This document shows positions 1 through 9,097 of a stretch of DNA of 64,000 nucleotides, one piece after another (position 1 is the stretch's first letter; every line of letters begins with the position of its first letter). The DNA is from Vicinamibacteraceae bacterium. Lineage in GTDB: Bacteria > Planctomycetota > Phycisphaerae > Phycisphaerales > UBA5793. The translations under genes were made by a program, and so were the position numbers. The notes under the pieces are model-generated. The model did no database searches and was not told the DNA's origin. It saw nothing but the letters and a program-made list of their open reading frames with translations. Location of the stretch: assembly GCA_011525805.1 (NCBI GenBank), contig WYBR01000003.1, forward strand, positions 17,042 through 81,041, read 5' to 3'.

Positions 1-2
1 AC

Positions 3-296
3 CTCGCCGGCGTGATCCTCAAGACCATCATGACCGTGGCCGTGCAGAAAGGCGGCCAACTCCCCGGCGACATCGCCACCGAACTCACCAACGGCCTGGG
101 CGAACTTCAGAACCTCGGCGACCAGGGCATCACCGTGCTCCTCGGCGACGGCGGCGTCGTCCAGACCTTCGGCAAGACGGCCGAAGAACTCGGCAAGCAG
201 GCCGAGGAAGGCGCGAAGAAACTCGGCGATGAGGCGAAGAAGATCGGCGAGGGCATCGGCAACATCTTCGGCGGGGATGACAAGGACGACAAGTAG
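3..296 (+). CDS. C-terminal fragment of an unidentified alanine/glycine-rich protein
   Basis: The reading frame is already open at the window edge, so only the last 97 or so residues are visible; the first in-frame start-like codon is a GTG at 12. The fragment has a short hydrophobic stretch (LAGVILKTIM), a Gly/Leu-rich middle and a charged amphipathic Lys/Glu/Gly tail ending in GGDDKDDK and a TAG stop. I do not recognise a catalytic domain. A C-terminal part of an AsmA-like or other envelope protein is possible, but this is a guess. The next gene starts about 240 bases downstream. Confidence 0.5.
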   Translation, partial: LAGVILKTIMTVAVQKGGQLPGDIATELTNGLGELQNLGDQGITVLLGDGGVVQTFGKTAEELGKQAEEGAKKLGDEAKKIGEGIGNIFGGDDKDDK

Positions 297-300
297 GGGG

Positions 301-357
301 CGAGGGATCGAGGCATTTGTTTAGCCGCGACCCGAAGGCTCTGCGCAGGGGAGCGCG
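301..357 (+). repeat. Dispersed repeat, 'ttagccgcgacccgaagg' family
   Basis: The sequence ttagccgcgacccgaaggct followed by ctgcgcaggggagcgcg recurs with few changes at 28774-28815. It lies just downstream of the first gene. The remaining intergenic bases up to 536 show no other feature I can support. Confidence 0.6.
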
Positions 358-536
358 CCGACGCTGACCGTGCGTGCAATCACGCCCGCGCACCGAAAGC
401 GGTTCGTCCTGTACGTCTTTGAGACATGTGAGCCGAATCGGATGGTTTTCTCTGGAAAGCGCCCGCGCGACGTGGTACGCTCTTTCGGGGTGCGCAATCG
501 CGCGTCGGCGCCCGGCGGCGCCGGGAGGGAGCCAAC

Positions 537-2051
537 ATGTTCAAGCATCGCGACCGTTCCAGCGTGAGCCTGCTCTCGGCGCTCCTGGCGCCGGGCATGG
601 CGTGCGACTGCGTTCTCGGCCAGATTCAGTTTGGCGAGCCTCAAGGCGTTCTATGGCGTTGGGGTTCGGCGACTTGCCTCATCCATGATGTCAACGCGGA
701 TGGCCTCAATGACATTGTCGTGGGAACCTCAGTCTACGTGAATCGAGGCCAGGGGTGCTTCCCGCTGGGAGGATCCGTCAGCGGATTGCGCGGCATCGTG
801 AGGCGGGTGGGAGACCTTGACGGCGACGGCACCGCGGACTTCGTCGCGACGCGCACCTTGGGGGCAAGCCACTGGCTCGAATGGTGGTCCAGCAGCGCGA
901 ACCGCGTCTGGAGCCTGCCGACGCCTGATGCCCTGAGCAGCCTTGTGCTCTGTGACTTCGACCGGGACGCCGACCTTGACGTCGTCGCGGGCGAATACCT
1001 GCCGTACTCCGGCCTGACGACCCTTCTGCGGTGCTACCGCAACGACAACGGCATGCTCACACAGTCTCAGGTCATTCAGTTGCCTGCCAACGCAGCGTGG
1101 GACCTGGTCGCCGGAGACGTGAACGGCGACGACTGGCCCGACCTCGCCGTGGTGAACGCCGATGGTGACAACGGGGAATACGGCTTTTCGACCTACCGGA
1201 CCTATCTGGTGATTCACGAGAATGACCGTCGCGGAGGATTCGCTCGTTCCGCGGTCATGGATCTCGACCTTCGCGGAATCGATGAGGCCCATGATATTGA
1301 GGCGGGAGACATGGACGGCGACGGCGATCTCGATTTTGTCGTCGGAGTTGATCGAATCGCCTTCGGCAGCGATACGGGCAAACTCCTTGCACTCACCAAC
1401 GACGGCGACGGCCGGTCATTCACCCGCCTTCCTTCCGTCGACCTGATCGGCGAAGTCACGCGAGTGGCCATCGCCGACTTCAATACCGACGGCCGCCTCG
1501 ACCTCGCCGTCACGAGCGGCAGTTACCTGCTGCTCGCCCGCAACCTCGGCGGAATGCGCTTCCGCGTGGACTCGCGCAAGCGCATTGGCGGATGGGACGG
1601 AGCATCGGTGTACGCCGGCGAACTGACCGGCGACGGGCAGGTTGACCTTCTCGTCGGCGTCTACAACGAAAGGGTGATGTGGTATGAGAACCTCACTCCC
1701 TACTCCGGCCCCGGACTCCTCCAGAGCGATCTCGTGCGCGGCCGGCAGGCGGGGATCGGCGTCCGCGGCGCTGGGCCGCATGAACTCGTCCACTTCCTCT
1801 TTTCGCTCGAAGGCGAGGGGCACAGCGTCGGCCAGCCGCTGCTCGGCGGGATGACGCTCAACCTCCTCCACCCCATCATGTACCTCGGAAGCGCCCGCGC
1901 CGATGCGCAGGGGCGGGCGGGCCTCGTGCTCCACATCCCCCCCGATGCGCCGCGCGGCACCGTCACCACCCAGGCCGTCATGCGTCGCGGCCTCAACGGC
2001 GAAGACTCCGTCAAGACGCCCTTCCACACGGCGCCGATTCTTGATCCGTGA
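537..2051 (+). CDS. Exported FG-GAP/VCBS-repeat beta-propeller protein
   Basis: A 504-residue protein with a signal-peptide-like N-terminus (positive MFKHRDR, then a hydrophobic stretch ending near residue 29 at VLGQ). The body contains many Ca-binding-like Asp-rich loops of the DxDxDG type, for example DLDGDGTADF, DFDRDADLDV, DVNGDDWPDL, DMDGDGDLDF, DFNTDGRLDL and ELTGDGQVDL. This is the signature of FG-GAP/VCBS repeats that fold as an integrin-like propeller. About the last 110 residues, after the propeller, are a separate beta-rich domain without a recognised name. A GGGAGG-like ribosome site (gggagg at 527-532) precedes the ATG. The likely role is a secreted or cell-surface protein; the ligand is unknown. 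Confidence 0.8.
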   Translation: MFKHRDRSSVSLLSALLAPGMACDCVLGQIQFGEPQGVLWRWGSATCLIHDVNADGLNDIVVGTSVYVNRGQGCFPLGGSVSGLRGIVRRVGDLDGDGTADFVATRTLGASHWLEWWSSSANRVWSLPTPDALSSLVLCDFDRDADLDVVAGEYLPYSGLTTLLRCYRNDNGMLTQSQVIQLPANAAWDLVAGDVNGDDWPDLAVVNADGDNGEYGFSTYRTYLVIHENDRRGGFARSAVMDLDLRGIDEAHDIEAGDMDGDGDLDFVVGVDRIAFGSDTGKLLALTNDGDGRSFTRLPSVDLIGEVTRVAIADFNTDGRLDLAVTSGSYLLLARNLGGMRFRVDSRKRIGGWDGASVYAGELTGDGQVDLLVGVYNERVMWYENLTPYSGPGLLQSDLVRGRQAGIGVRGAGPHELVHFLFSLEGEGHSVGQPLLGGMTLNLLHPIMYLGSARADAQGRAGLVLHIPPDAPRGTVTTQAVMRRGLNGEDSVKTPFHTAPILDP

Positions 2052-2157
2052 CCGACCGCGCGAAGCGGCAAGGACCGGGCGCGGGCTGGGGAGGCGCATG
2101 CTCCCCGCCGCGTAGAGGGATGCAGGGCGACCGCGCTTTCAGCGGCGAGCGATCTAC

Positions 2158-2290
2158 TCCCTCCCCCGGCATTGCGGGGGAGGGCTGGGGTGGGGGTGAA
2201 TCGGCGACTTGTGAGGCGATTGCGATCGAAGACCTCGTGCCACGCCGCTGCCCCCACCCCTTCCCCTCCCCCGCAAAGCCGGGGGAGGGG
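2158..2290. repeat. GC-rich inverted-repeat element (ccctcccccgg family)
   Basis: Two arms, 2158-2198 (tccctcccccggcattgcgg and on into ggctggggtgggggtg) and 2251-2290 (cccccaccccttcccctccc, then gccgggggagggg), form an inverted pair around an approximately 50-base centre. A whole second copy in the opposite orientation lies at 54218-54354, sharing centre sequence (atcggcgactt here, aagtcgccgat there). A single arm is inserted in the cysteine desulfurase gene near 37866-37912. The pair fills most of the gap between two genes. Confidence 0.75.
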
Positions 2291-2413
2291 CATGCACTCC
2301 GACGCTTCTTGAAAGCGCGATTACCGTGTAAACGGACATGCCCGGCCGGCGCAGAGCCTTGGCCCGACCTACGATCCCCTCTCTCGCTAACGCCATCAAA
2401 CGCAGGAGTATCC

Positions 2414-4432
2414 GTGACGACCATCGCTTCGCCAGGCCGTGCTGCTGTTCGCCCGGGTCGTGGTGCGCCCGATGCCGATGCGGACCCGCTCGTTGCAGCC
2501 GCGAGCGAGTCGCTGGACCGCGCGGTCGCCGCGCTGCTCTCGCTCCAGAAGCCCGACGGCCACTGGTGCGCGGAACTGCAAGGCGACTCCATTCTCAACA
2601 GCGAGTACACGCTGATGAAGTGGATCCTGCGCCAGGAGGATGATCCGCGCCTGCCGAAGATTCTCGCGTATCTCCGCCGCCTGCAGCGCGAGGACGGCGC
2701 GTGGGGGCAGTTCCCCGGCAGCGGCGTGGACGTCAGCGCGACGGTCAAGGCGTATGTCTGTCTGCTGCTCGACGGCGATTCGCCCGAGGCGCTGCACATG
2801 CAGCGCGCCGCGGCCGCGATCCGCGCGCACGGCGGGGCCGAGGCGTGCAACAGTTTCAGCAACTTCTATCTCGCGGCTCTGGGGCTGATCGACTGGGATG
2901 CCGTGCCCGCGATCCCGCCGGAGATGATCTACCTGCCGCGCTGGTTCTACTTCCACCTCGACAAGGTTTCGGCGTGGACGCGGACGATGATCCTCCCGCT
3001 GGCGATCTGCACGGCCCTGCGGCCCGTGCGCGCATTGCCCGCGGGCATCAACATCGATCATCTCTTCCTTGACGGGCGCTTCAAGCGCACGCTCTCGAAG
3101 AAGTTCGACGCGTTTCCATTCACGTGGAACAATCTCTTCCTCGCCGTCGATCGCGTCCTCAAGGTGATTCAGAAGGCCGACGCCTCGCCGCTGCGCCGCC
3201 GGGCGCTCAAGGCGGCTGAGCGGTGGATTCTCGACCGGGCGGACGCGAAGCACACCGAGGGCCTGGGCGCCATCTTCCCGCCGATGGTCTACCTCCAGGT
3301 CGCCTTCGATGCGCTGGGCTACGCGCGTTCGCACCCGGTGATGCGTCAAGCGGAGCGCAACCTCGACGATTTCATCATCGAGGAGGAGGATCACATCCGC
3401 ATTCAGCCCTGCTTTTCACCGGTGTGGGACACGGGAATCGCGCTCTATGCGCTCACCGAGAGCGGCAGGACGATCTCGAATTCGCCCGAAGTCGCGCGAG
3501 CCTGCGACTGGCTGCGCGGCAAAGAGAACCGCCTCGCCGGCGACTGGTCGCGCACGGTGGATGCACAGCCGGCGGGGTGGTACTTCGAGTATCGCAACGA
3601 GTGGTATCCGGATGTCGATGACACGGCGATGGTGGCGATGGCGCTGCACCGCGCCGGCGGCGAGGCGAACCGCGCGGCCGGCAAACGCGGCGTCAACTGG
3701 ATCCTCGCCATGCTCAACGACGACGGCGGCTGGGCGGCCTTCGACAAGACGCGCGATCGCCCCATTCTCGAAAAAGTCCCCTTCGCCGACCACAACGCCA
3801 TGCAGGACCCCTCGTGCCCCGACATCACCGGCCGCGTGCTCGAGTGCCTCGCGTGGCACGGCCTGCGCGCGGATCATCACGCCGTGCAGCGAGCCGTGAA
3901 GTTCATCCGCTCGCGCCAGGAGCCGGAGGGCTGCTGGTTCGGCCGCTGGGGCGTGAACTACATCTACGGCACGTGGCAGGCGGTCGGCGGTCTGCGCCAC
4001 ATCGGCGTTGACATGACGCAGCCGTGGATCCGCCGCGCCGGCGCCTGGCTCAAGAGCGTGCAGAACGCGAACGGCTCATTCGGCGAGTCCGCCAACTCCT
4101 ACGAAGACCCGTCGCTCAAGGGCGTCGGTCCATCGACCGCGTCGCAGACGGCGTGGGCGGCGATGACGCTCCAGACCATCTTCGGGCCGGATGATCCCGA
4201 TCTCGCGCGAGCCATTCAGTGGCTGTGCGAAACGCAACTCAGCGATGATGATGCGCCGAATCGATCAGTCAACCCCGATGGCGATCCGCCGGGGTCGTGG
4301 GTGGAGACGGAGTTCACGGGCACCGGCTTCCCGCGCGTCTTCTATCTGCGCTACCACCTCTATCGCCTGTACTTTCCGCTCATGGCGCTCGCACGATTCG
4401 TGCGCGCACGCGCCGAAGCCCACGTTCAATGA
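2414..4432 (+). CDS. shc: Squalene-hopene cyclase
   Basis: Cyclises squalene to hopene/hopanol, the first step of hopanoid synthesis, at the cytoplasmic membrane. The 672-residue product fits the family (about 630-720). The catalytic DxDD motif is seen as DVDD at residues 400-403. QW-type repeats are visible, including SLQKPDGHW near residue 40, DDGGWAAFDK and EGCWFGRWGVNYIYGTW. The frame is open much further upstream, but GTG at 2414 is preferred because aggag lies 6 bases before it and the family domain starts soon after. The upstream stretch is a repeat element. The last codons and the TGA stop lie inside a perfect palindrome of the REP family seen around the RAYT gene. No other hopanoid gene is adjacent. 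Confidence 0.95.
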   Translation: MTTIASPGRAAVRPGRGAPDADADPLVAAASESLDRAVAALLSLQKPDGHWCAELQGDSILNSEYTLMKWILRQEDDPRLPKILAYLRRLQREDGAWGQFPGSGVDVSATVKAYVCLLLDGDSPEALHMQRAAAAIRAHGGAEACNSFSNFYLAALGLIDWDAVPAIPPEMIYLPRWFYFHLDKVSAWTRTMILPLAICTALRPVRALPAGINIDHLFLDGRFKRTLSKKFDAFPFTWNNLFLAVDRVLKVIQKADASPLRRRALKAAERWILDRADAKHTEGLGAIFPPMVYLQVAFDALGYARSHPVMRQAERNLDDFIIEEEDHIRIQPCFSPVWDTGIALYALTESGRTISNSPEVARACDWLRGKENRLAGDWSRTVDAQPAGWYFEYRNEWYPDVDDTAMVAMALHRAGGEANRAAGKRGVNWILAMLNDDGGWAAFDKTRDRPILEKVPFADHNAMQDPSCPDITGRVLECLAWHGLRADHHAVQRAVKFIRSRQEPEGCWFGRWGVNYIYGTWQAVGGLRHIGVDMTQPWIRRAGAWLKSVQNANGSFGESANSYEDPSLKGVGPSTASQTAWAAMTLQTIFGPDDPDLARAIQWLCETQLSDDDAPNRSVNPDGDPPGSWVETEFTGTGFPRVFYLRYHLYRLYFPLMALARFVRARAEAHVQ

Positions 4433-4449
4433 ACGTGGGCTTCGGCGCG
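4409..4449. repeat. REP-like palindrome at the 3' end of shc
   Basis: Perfect 20-base arms (core aagcccacgttca) with a single-base centre; the arms extend through cgcgccg. The same core occurs at 15999-16025, 16256-16290 and 16662-16698 around and inside a RAYT-like transposase gene. Here it supplies the last codons and stop of shc. It may also act as a transcription stop or mRNA-end hairpin between the convergent shc and tmk genes. Confidence 0.85.
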
Positions 4450-4463
4450 CGAGGTCCACTGAT

Positions 4464-6247
<1,784 letters not shown>

Positions 6248-6324
6248 CGCTCCCTTCGCGCCTCCATCGGACGCGGCAACTCGCGCGACGGCACGACACC
6301 GCTTGCTCGCCCGGCGAGTTCGCC

Positions 6325-7893
6325 TCAGCGGATCGCCGCCCGATTGCTCACGCGACAGATAGCGACATCGACGGCCTGGGCCCACAGACCGCAGGCGGCG
6401 CCGGGCGCCACGCGGCTGAGACGGACAACTCCCTGCGAATCGGCGCGCAGGAGCAAGGGCGTGCCGGGGGCGAATGGCGGCTGAATGTCCAGAGCGGTCC
6501 CCGCGCACAGGCCGGAGGGAATGGTGTATGTCCCGCCGCGCGCCGAGGCGAGGAGCGCCACGAGACCGCGCGGCGTGGCGCCGCTCACCTCCAGCGTCAT
6601 CGGGCCGGGACAGGGTCCGGAGATCGTCAGCGCCGGCCCGTCGCGCTCGAAGACGTATGCGGACCCGTGCCCGTCGTCGTTCGGCGCGCCGATGATGCAC
6701 GCGCTGCCCCGCAGCGCCGCGGACCGGCCGAACCAGTCGCCCGTCGCGCCGTCAACTGCGGTCAGTTTCTGCCTCTGCGACCAGGCGCCCGGCGCATCGG
6801 CCTCGAAGAGGTAGGCGGCGCCGGAGTTGCTGCCGAGGTCGCCGACCCAGTAGGCGCCGACCAGGGCCACGTCGCCGTCGAGCGAGACGGCGATGCCGAA
6901 CTGGTCGTTGGCCTCAGTGTCGACTCCCGTGAGTCTGGCTCGCTGGACCCACTCGCCAGGCCCGGTGCGCTCGAAGACAAAGGCGGCGCCGGCGTTGAGG
7001 CCGCGAAAGTCGTCGCTCGGTGCGCCGATGAGGAGCCGTGCGCCGCTCAGGTCGACGCTCGCGGCGAAGAAGTCGCCCTCGCGTCCTCCGTCGGCGCGGA
7101 GTTTCGCCTCCTCCACGAAGTCGCCGCCCGAGCGGCCGAAGACGTGCGCCGCGCCCGAGGCATAGCCGAGGTCGCCGTCCTGCGGTGAACCGATGACGAG
7201 CAGATCGCCGTCCAGGGCCACGCTCGAAGCGAAGAGGTCGTACGCCTCGCCGTCTGAAGCGGTGAGCCGCTGACGGAGTTGCCAGGCGCCGCCCGGATCG
7301 CGGGTGTAGACGAACGCGACGCCGGACTGGTACGCGGGCCCGGTGGCCTGCGGCGCGCCGACGATGAGCGTGTCGCCGCGCACCGCGACGCTGTGGCCGA
7401 AGCGGTCATCCTGCTCGCCTTGGGGCGCGACGAGTTTCGCTTCCTGCGACCATTGGCCTTGCGCATCGCGTCGAAAGACGTATGCAGCGCCCGCGTCGGC
7501 GCGCTGCCCGTCGGCGAAGATGGACCCGACGGCCGCGGCATCGCCGTCGATCGAGACGCTGAAGCCGAACCAGTCGAACGCCGCGCCATCCGCAGCGGCG
7601 AGGATGGCCTGCGGCGCCCACCGACCGAGCGCATCGCGCGTGTACAGGTGCGCGGCGCCGGCGTTGCGGACCACTCCGTCGCCGGCGATGGCGCCGACCA
7701 CCATGGTCTCGCCGTCGAAAGAGACGGACTCGCCGAAGCCGTCATCCGCTTGCCCGCCGTCGGCCTGGAGTTTGGCGACCCAGCGCCAGGCCTGGGCCGC
7801 CGCAGGCGTGGCCGGCGCCGCGGCAAGAACCGCCAGCGCCCCGATCAGAAACAGCCGCGACCGGCGGCGAGTAGTGAGATGAGTACGCAGCAT
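6325..7893 (-). CDS. Exported FG-GAP repeat protein
   Basis: The 522-residue product begins MLRTHLTTRRRSRLFLIGAL and has a clear signal peptide ending near AAAQA (residue about 34). It is followed by about seven repeats of the form DxFGxSVSLDGDxxxVGA, each joined by a segment containing GAAYVFRR or a variant. This pattern marks FG-GAP repeats that form a beta-propeller. The C-terminal 90 or so residues form a different beta-rich domain. The ATG at 7893 is chosen because the signal peptide begins there; the frame further upstream encodes an unlikely basic stretch. The role is probably extracellular or cell-surface; the partner is unknown. It is convergent with obg, with no clear terminator in the 77-base gap. 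Confidence 0.8.
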   Translation of the reverse strand: MLRTHLTTRRRSRLFLIGALAVLAAAPATPAAAQAWRWVAKLQADGGQADDGFGESVSFDGETMVVGAIAGDGVVRNAGAAHLYTRDALGRWAPQAILAAADGAAFDWFGFSVSIDGDAAAVGSIFADGQRADAGAAYVFRRDAQGQWSQEAKLVAPQGEQDDRFGHSVAVRGDTLIVGAPQATGPAYQSGVAFVYTRDPGGAWQLRQRLTASDGEAYDLFASSVALDGDLLVIGSPQDGDLGYASGAAHVFGRSGGDFVEEAKLRADGGREGDFFAASVDLSGARLLIGAPSDDFRGLNAGAAFVFERTGPGEWVQRARLTGVDTEANDQFGIAVSLDGDVALVGAYWVGDLGSNSGAAYLFEADAPGAWSQRQKLTAVDGATGDWFGRSAALRGSACIIGAPNDDGHGSAYVFERDGPALTISGPCPGPMTLEVSGATPRGLVALLASARGGTYTIPSGLCAGTALDIQPPFAPGTPLLLRADSQGVVRLSRVAPGAACGLWAQAVDVAICRVSNRAAIR

Positions 7894-8142
7894 GGCGGCA
7901 CTCTTTCGATTGGGCGCGGCAAGCGCCGGGGAGCGTTCAAACGGACCGGACCAGTGGTTAACCGGACCGAGCCGCCGCGGATTCCGGGCGCGACACGCGA
8001 AAACCACCCCGAAAGCAGCCGTTCCCGCCGCTTTGCACGCGACAGAGAGGCAATCGAGGCGACACTTGAAGGGAGACGGCCGTTGCCGCCCGGAGTCGGC
8101 CCGGACGCCTATGAGTCAACCCGTGCAACCGAAGCAGGCCCG

Positions 8143-8406
8143 ATGACCCCTTCCGCCTTGAGACCCGACCAGGAACTGCTCGATGAAATTGTCCGCGAGA
8201 TCCGATGGGATCCCCGCGTCGATCAAGCGGCGATCGCCGTTGACGTGAAGGACGGCATTGTCACGCTCTCCGGACAGGTGGACAGCGCCACGCGCCGGCT
8301 GGCCGCGTACGAAACCGTGTTGCGCGTGCGGGGGGTGCGCCGGGTGATCGACAACGTCGAAGTCGCACCCGGCGCATGCGCGCGCGACCTTCGCCAGGGC
8401 GAGTAA
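8143..8406 (+). CDS. BON-domain protein
   Basis: A small 87-residue protein that is almost entirely one BON domain: DQELLDEIVREIRWDP, then VDVKDGIVTLSGQVDS and RVRGVRRVIDNVEV. BON domains bind phospholipid or other membrane ligands and are usually in periplasmic or stress proteins. No signal peptide is visible on this product, so a cytoplasmic, hyperosmotic-stress-like role is possible. The start is ATG 8143, just before the domain; the frame is open upstream but antisense to the neighbouring exported protein. Confidence 0.8.
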   Translation: MTPSALRPDQELLDEIVREIRWDPRVDQAAIAVDVKDGIVTLSGQVDSATRRLAAYETVLRVRGVRRVIDNVEVAPGACARDLRQGE

Positions 8407-8434
8407 CCGAACCACGGACGATCGACGCGCCGGC

Positions 8435-9097
8435 TTACACTTCCGCCACGCCTTCGCGTATGGCGAATCGGACGAGTTCGGCCGTGGTGTGGATGTCAAG
8501 TTTGGCCATGATGCGCTCGCGGTGTCCGTCCACGGTCTTGGGGCTGCGGGCGATTGACTTGGCGATCTCAACGCGCGAGAGGCCGCGGCCGATGAGCCGA
8601 AGCACTTCCTGCTCGCGCTTGCTGAGGATTTCGAGTTTGGATCCGACGGCGGCGTCGTGCTGGGGCTTGGCGCCCTTGGTGGGCATGCAGCGCTCCGCGA
8701 CCTTGGGGCCGAAGGCAAACTCGCCGCGCGCCACTTTGCGGATGCCGCGGATGATCTCGTCGGTGTCGTCGCTCTTGCAGAAGTAGCCCCAGACGCCGGC
8801 CTTGAAGGCGGCGCTGATGTAGTGGTCGCGGACATAGGCGCTGAGGATGATGACGCGCGTCTCGGGGAAGCGGGCCTTGATGTCGGAGGCGACCTCGAAG
8901 GGGTCCGGGCCGGGCATCTCGATGTCGAGCAGGACGACGTGGGGCCGGAGCCGGTCCACTTCGCGGATGAGGTCTTCCGCCGAAGGCAGGCGTCCGATGC
9001 AGACGAGGTTGGGTTCGAGTTTGAACTTCGCCCTCAGGCCGTCCACGAGGAAGGCGTGGTCGTCGACGCAGAGGATCTCGATCTTCTTGCCGCTCAT
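8435..9097 (-). CDS. LuxR/NarL-type response regulator
   Basis: A 220-residue regulator. The N-terminal receiver domain (residues about 5-125) has the acidic pair in CVDDH, the phosphoacceptor Asp in VVLLDIEMPG and the conserved Lys in YFCKSDD. A linker leads to a C-terminal LuxR-type HTH (about 150-215): LSKREQEVLRLIGRGLSRVE, then SPKTVDGHRERIMAKL. Its start overlaps the end of the preceding kinase gene by 4 bases (ATGA), so the two form a two-component pair under one promoter. Target genes cannot be read from the sequence. Confidence 0.93.
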   Translation of the reverse strand: MSGKKIEILCVDDHAFLVDGLRAKFKLEPNLVCIGRLPSAEDLIREVDRLRPHVVLLDIEMPGPDPFEVASDIKARFPETRVIILSAYVRDHYISAAFKAGVWGYFCKSDDTDEIIRGIRKVARGEFAFGPKVAERCMPTKGAKPQHDAAVGSKLEILSKREQEVLRLIGRGLSRVEIAKSIARSPKTVDGHRERIMAKLDIHTTAELVRFAIREGVAEV

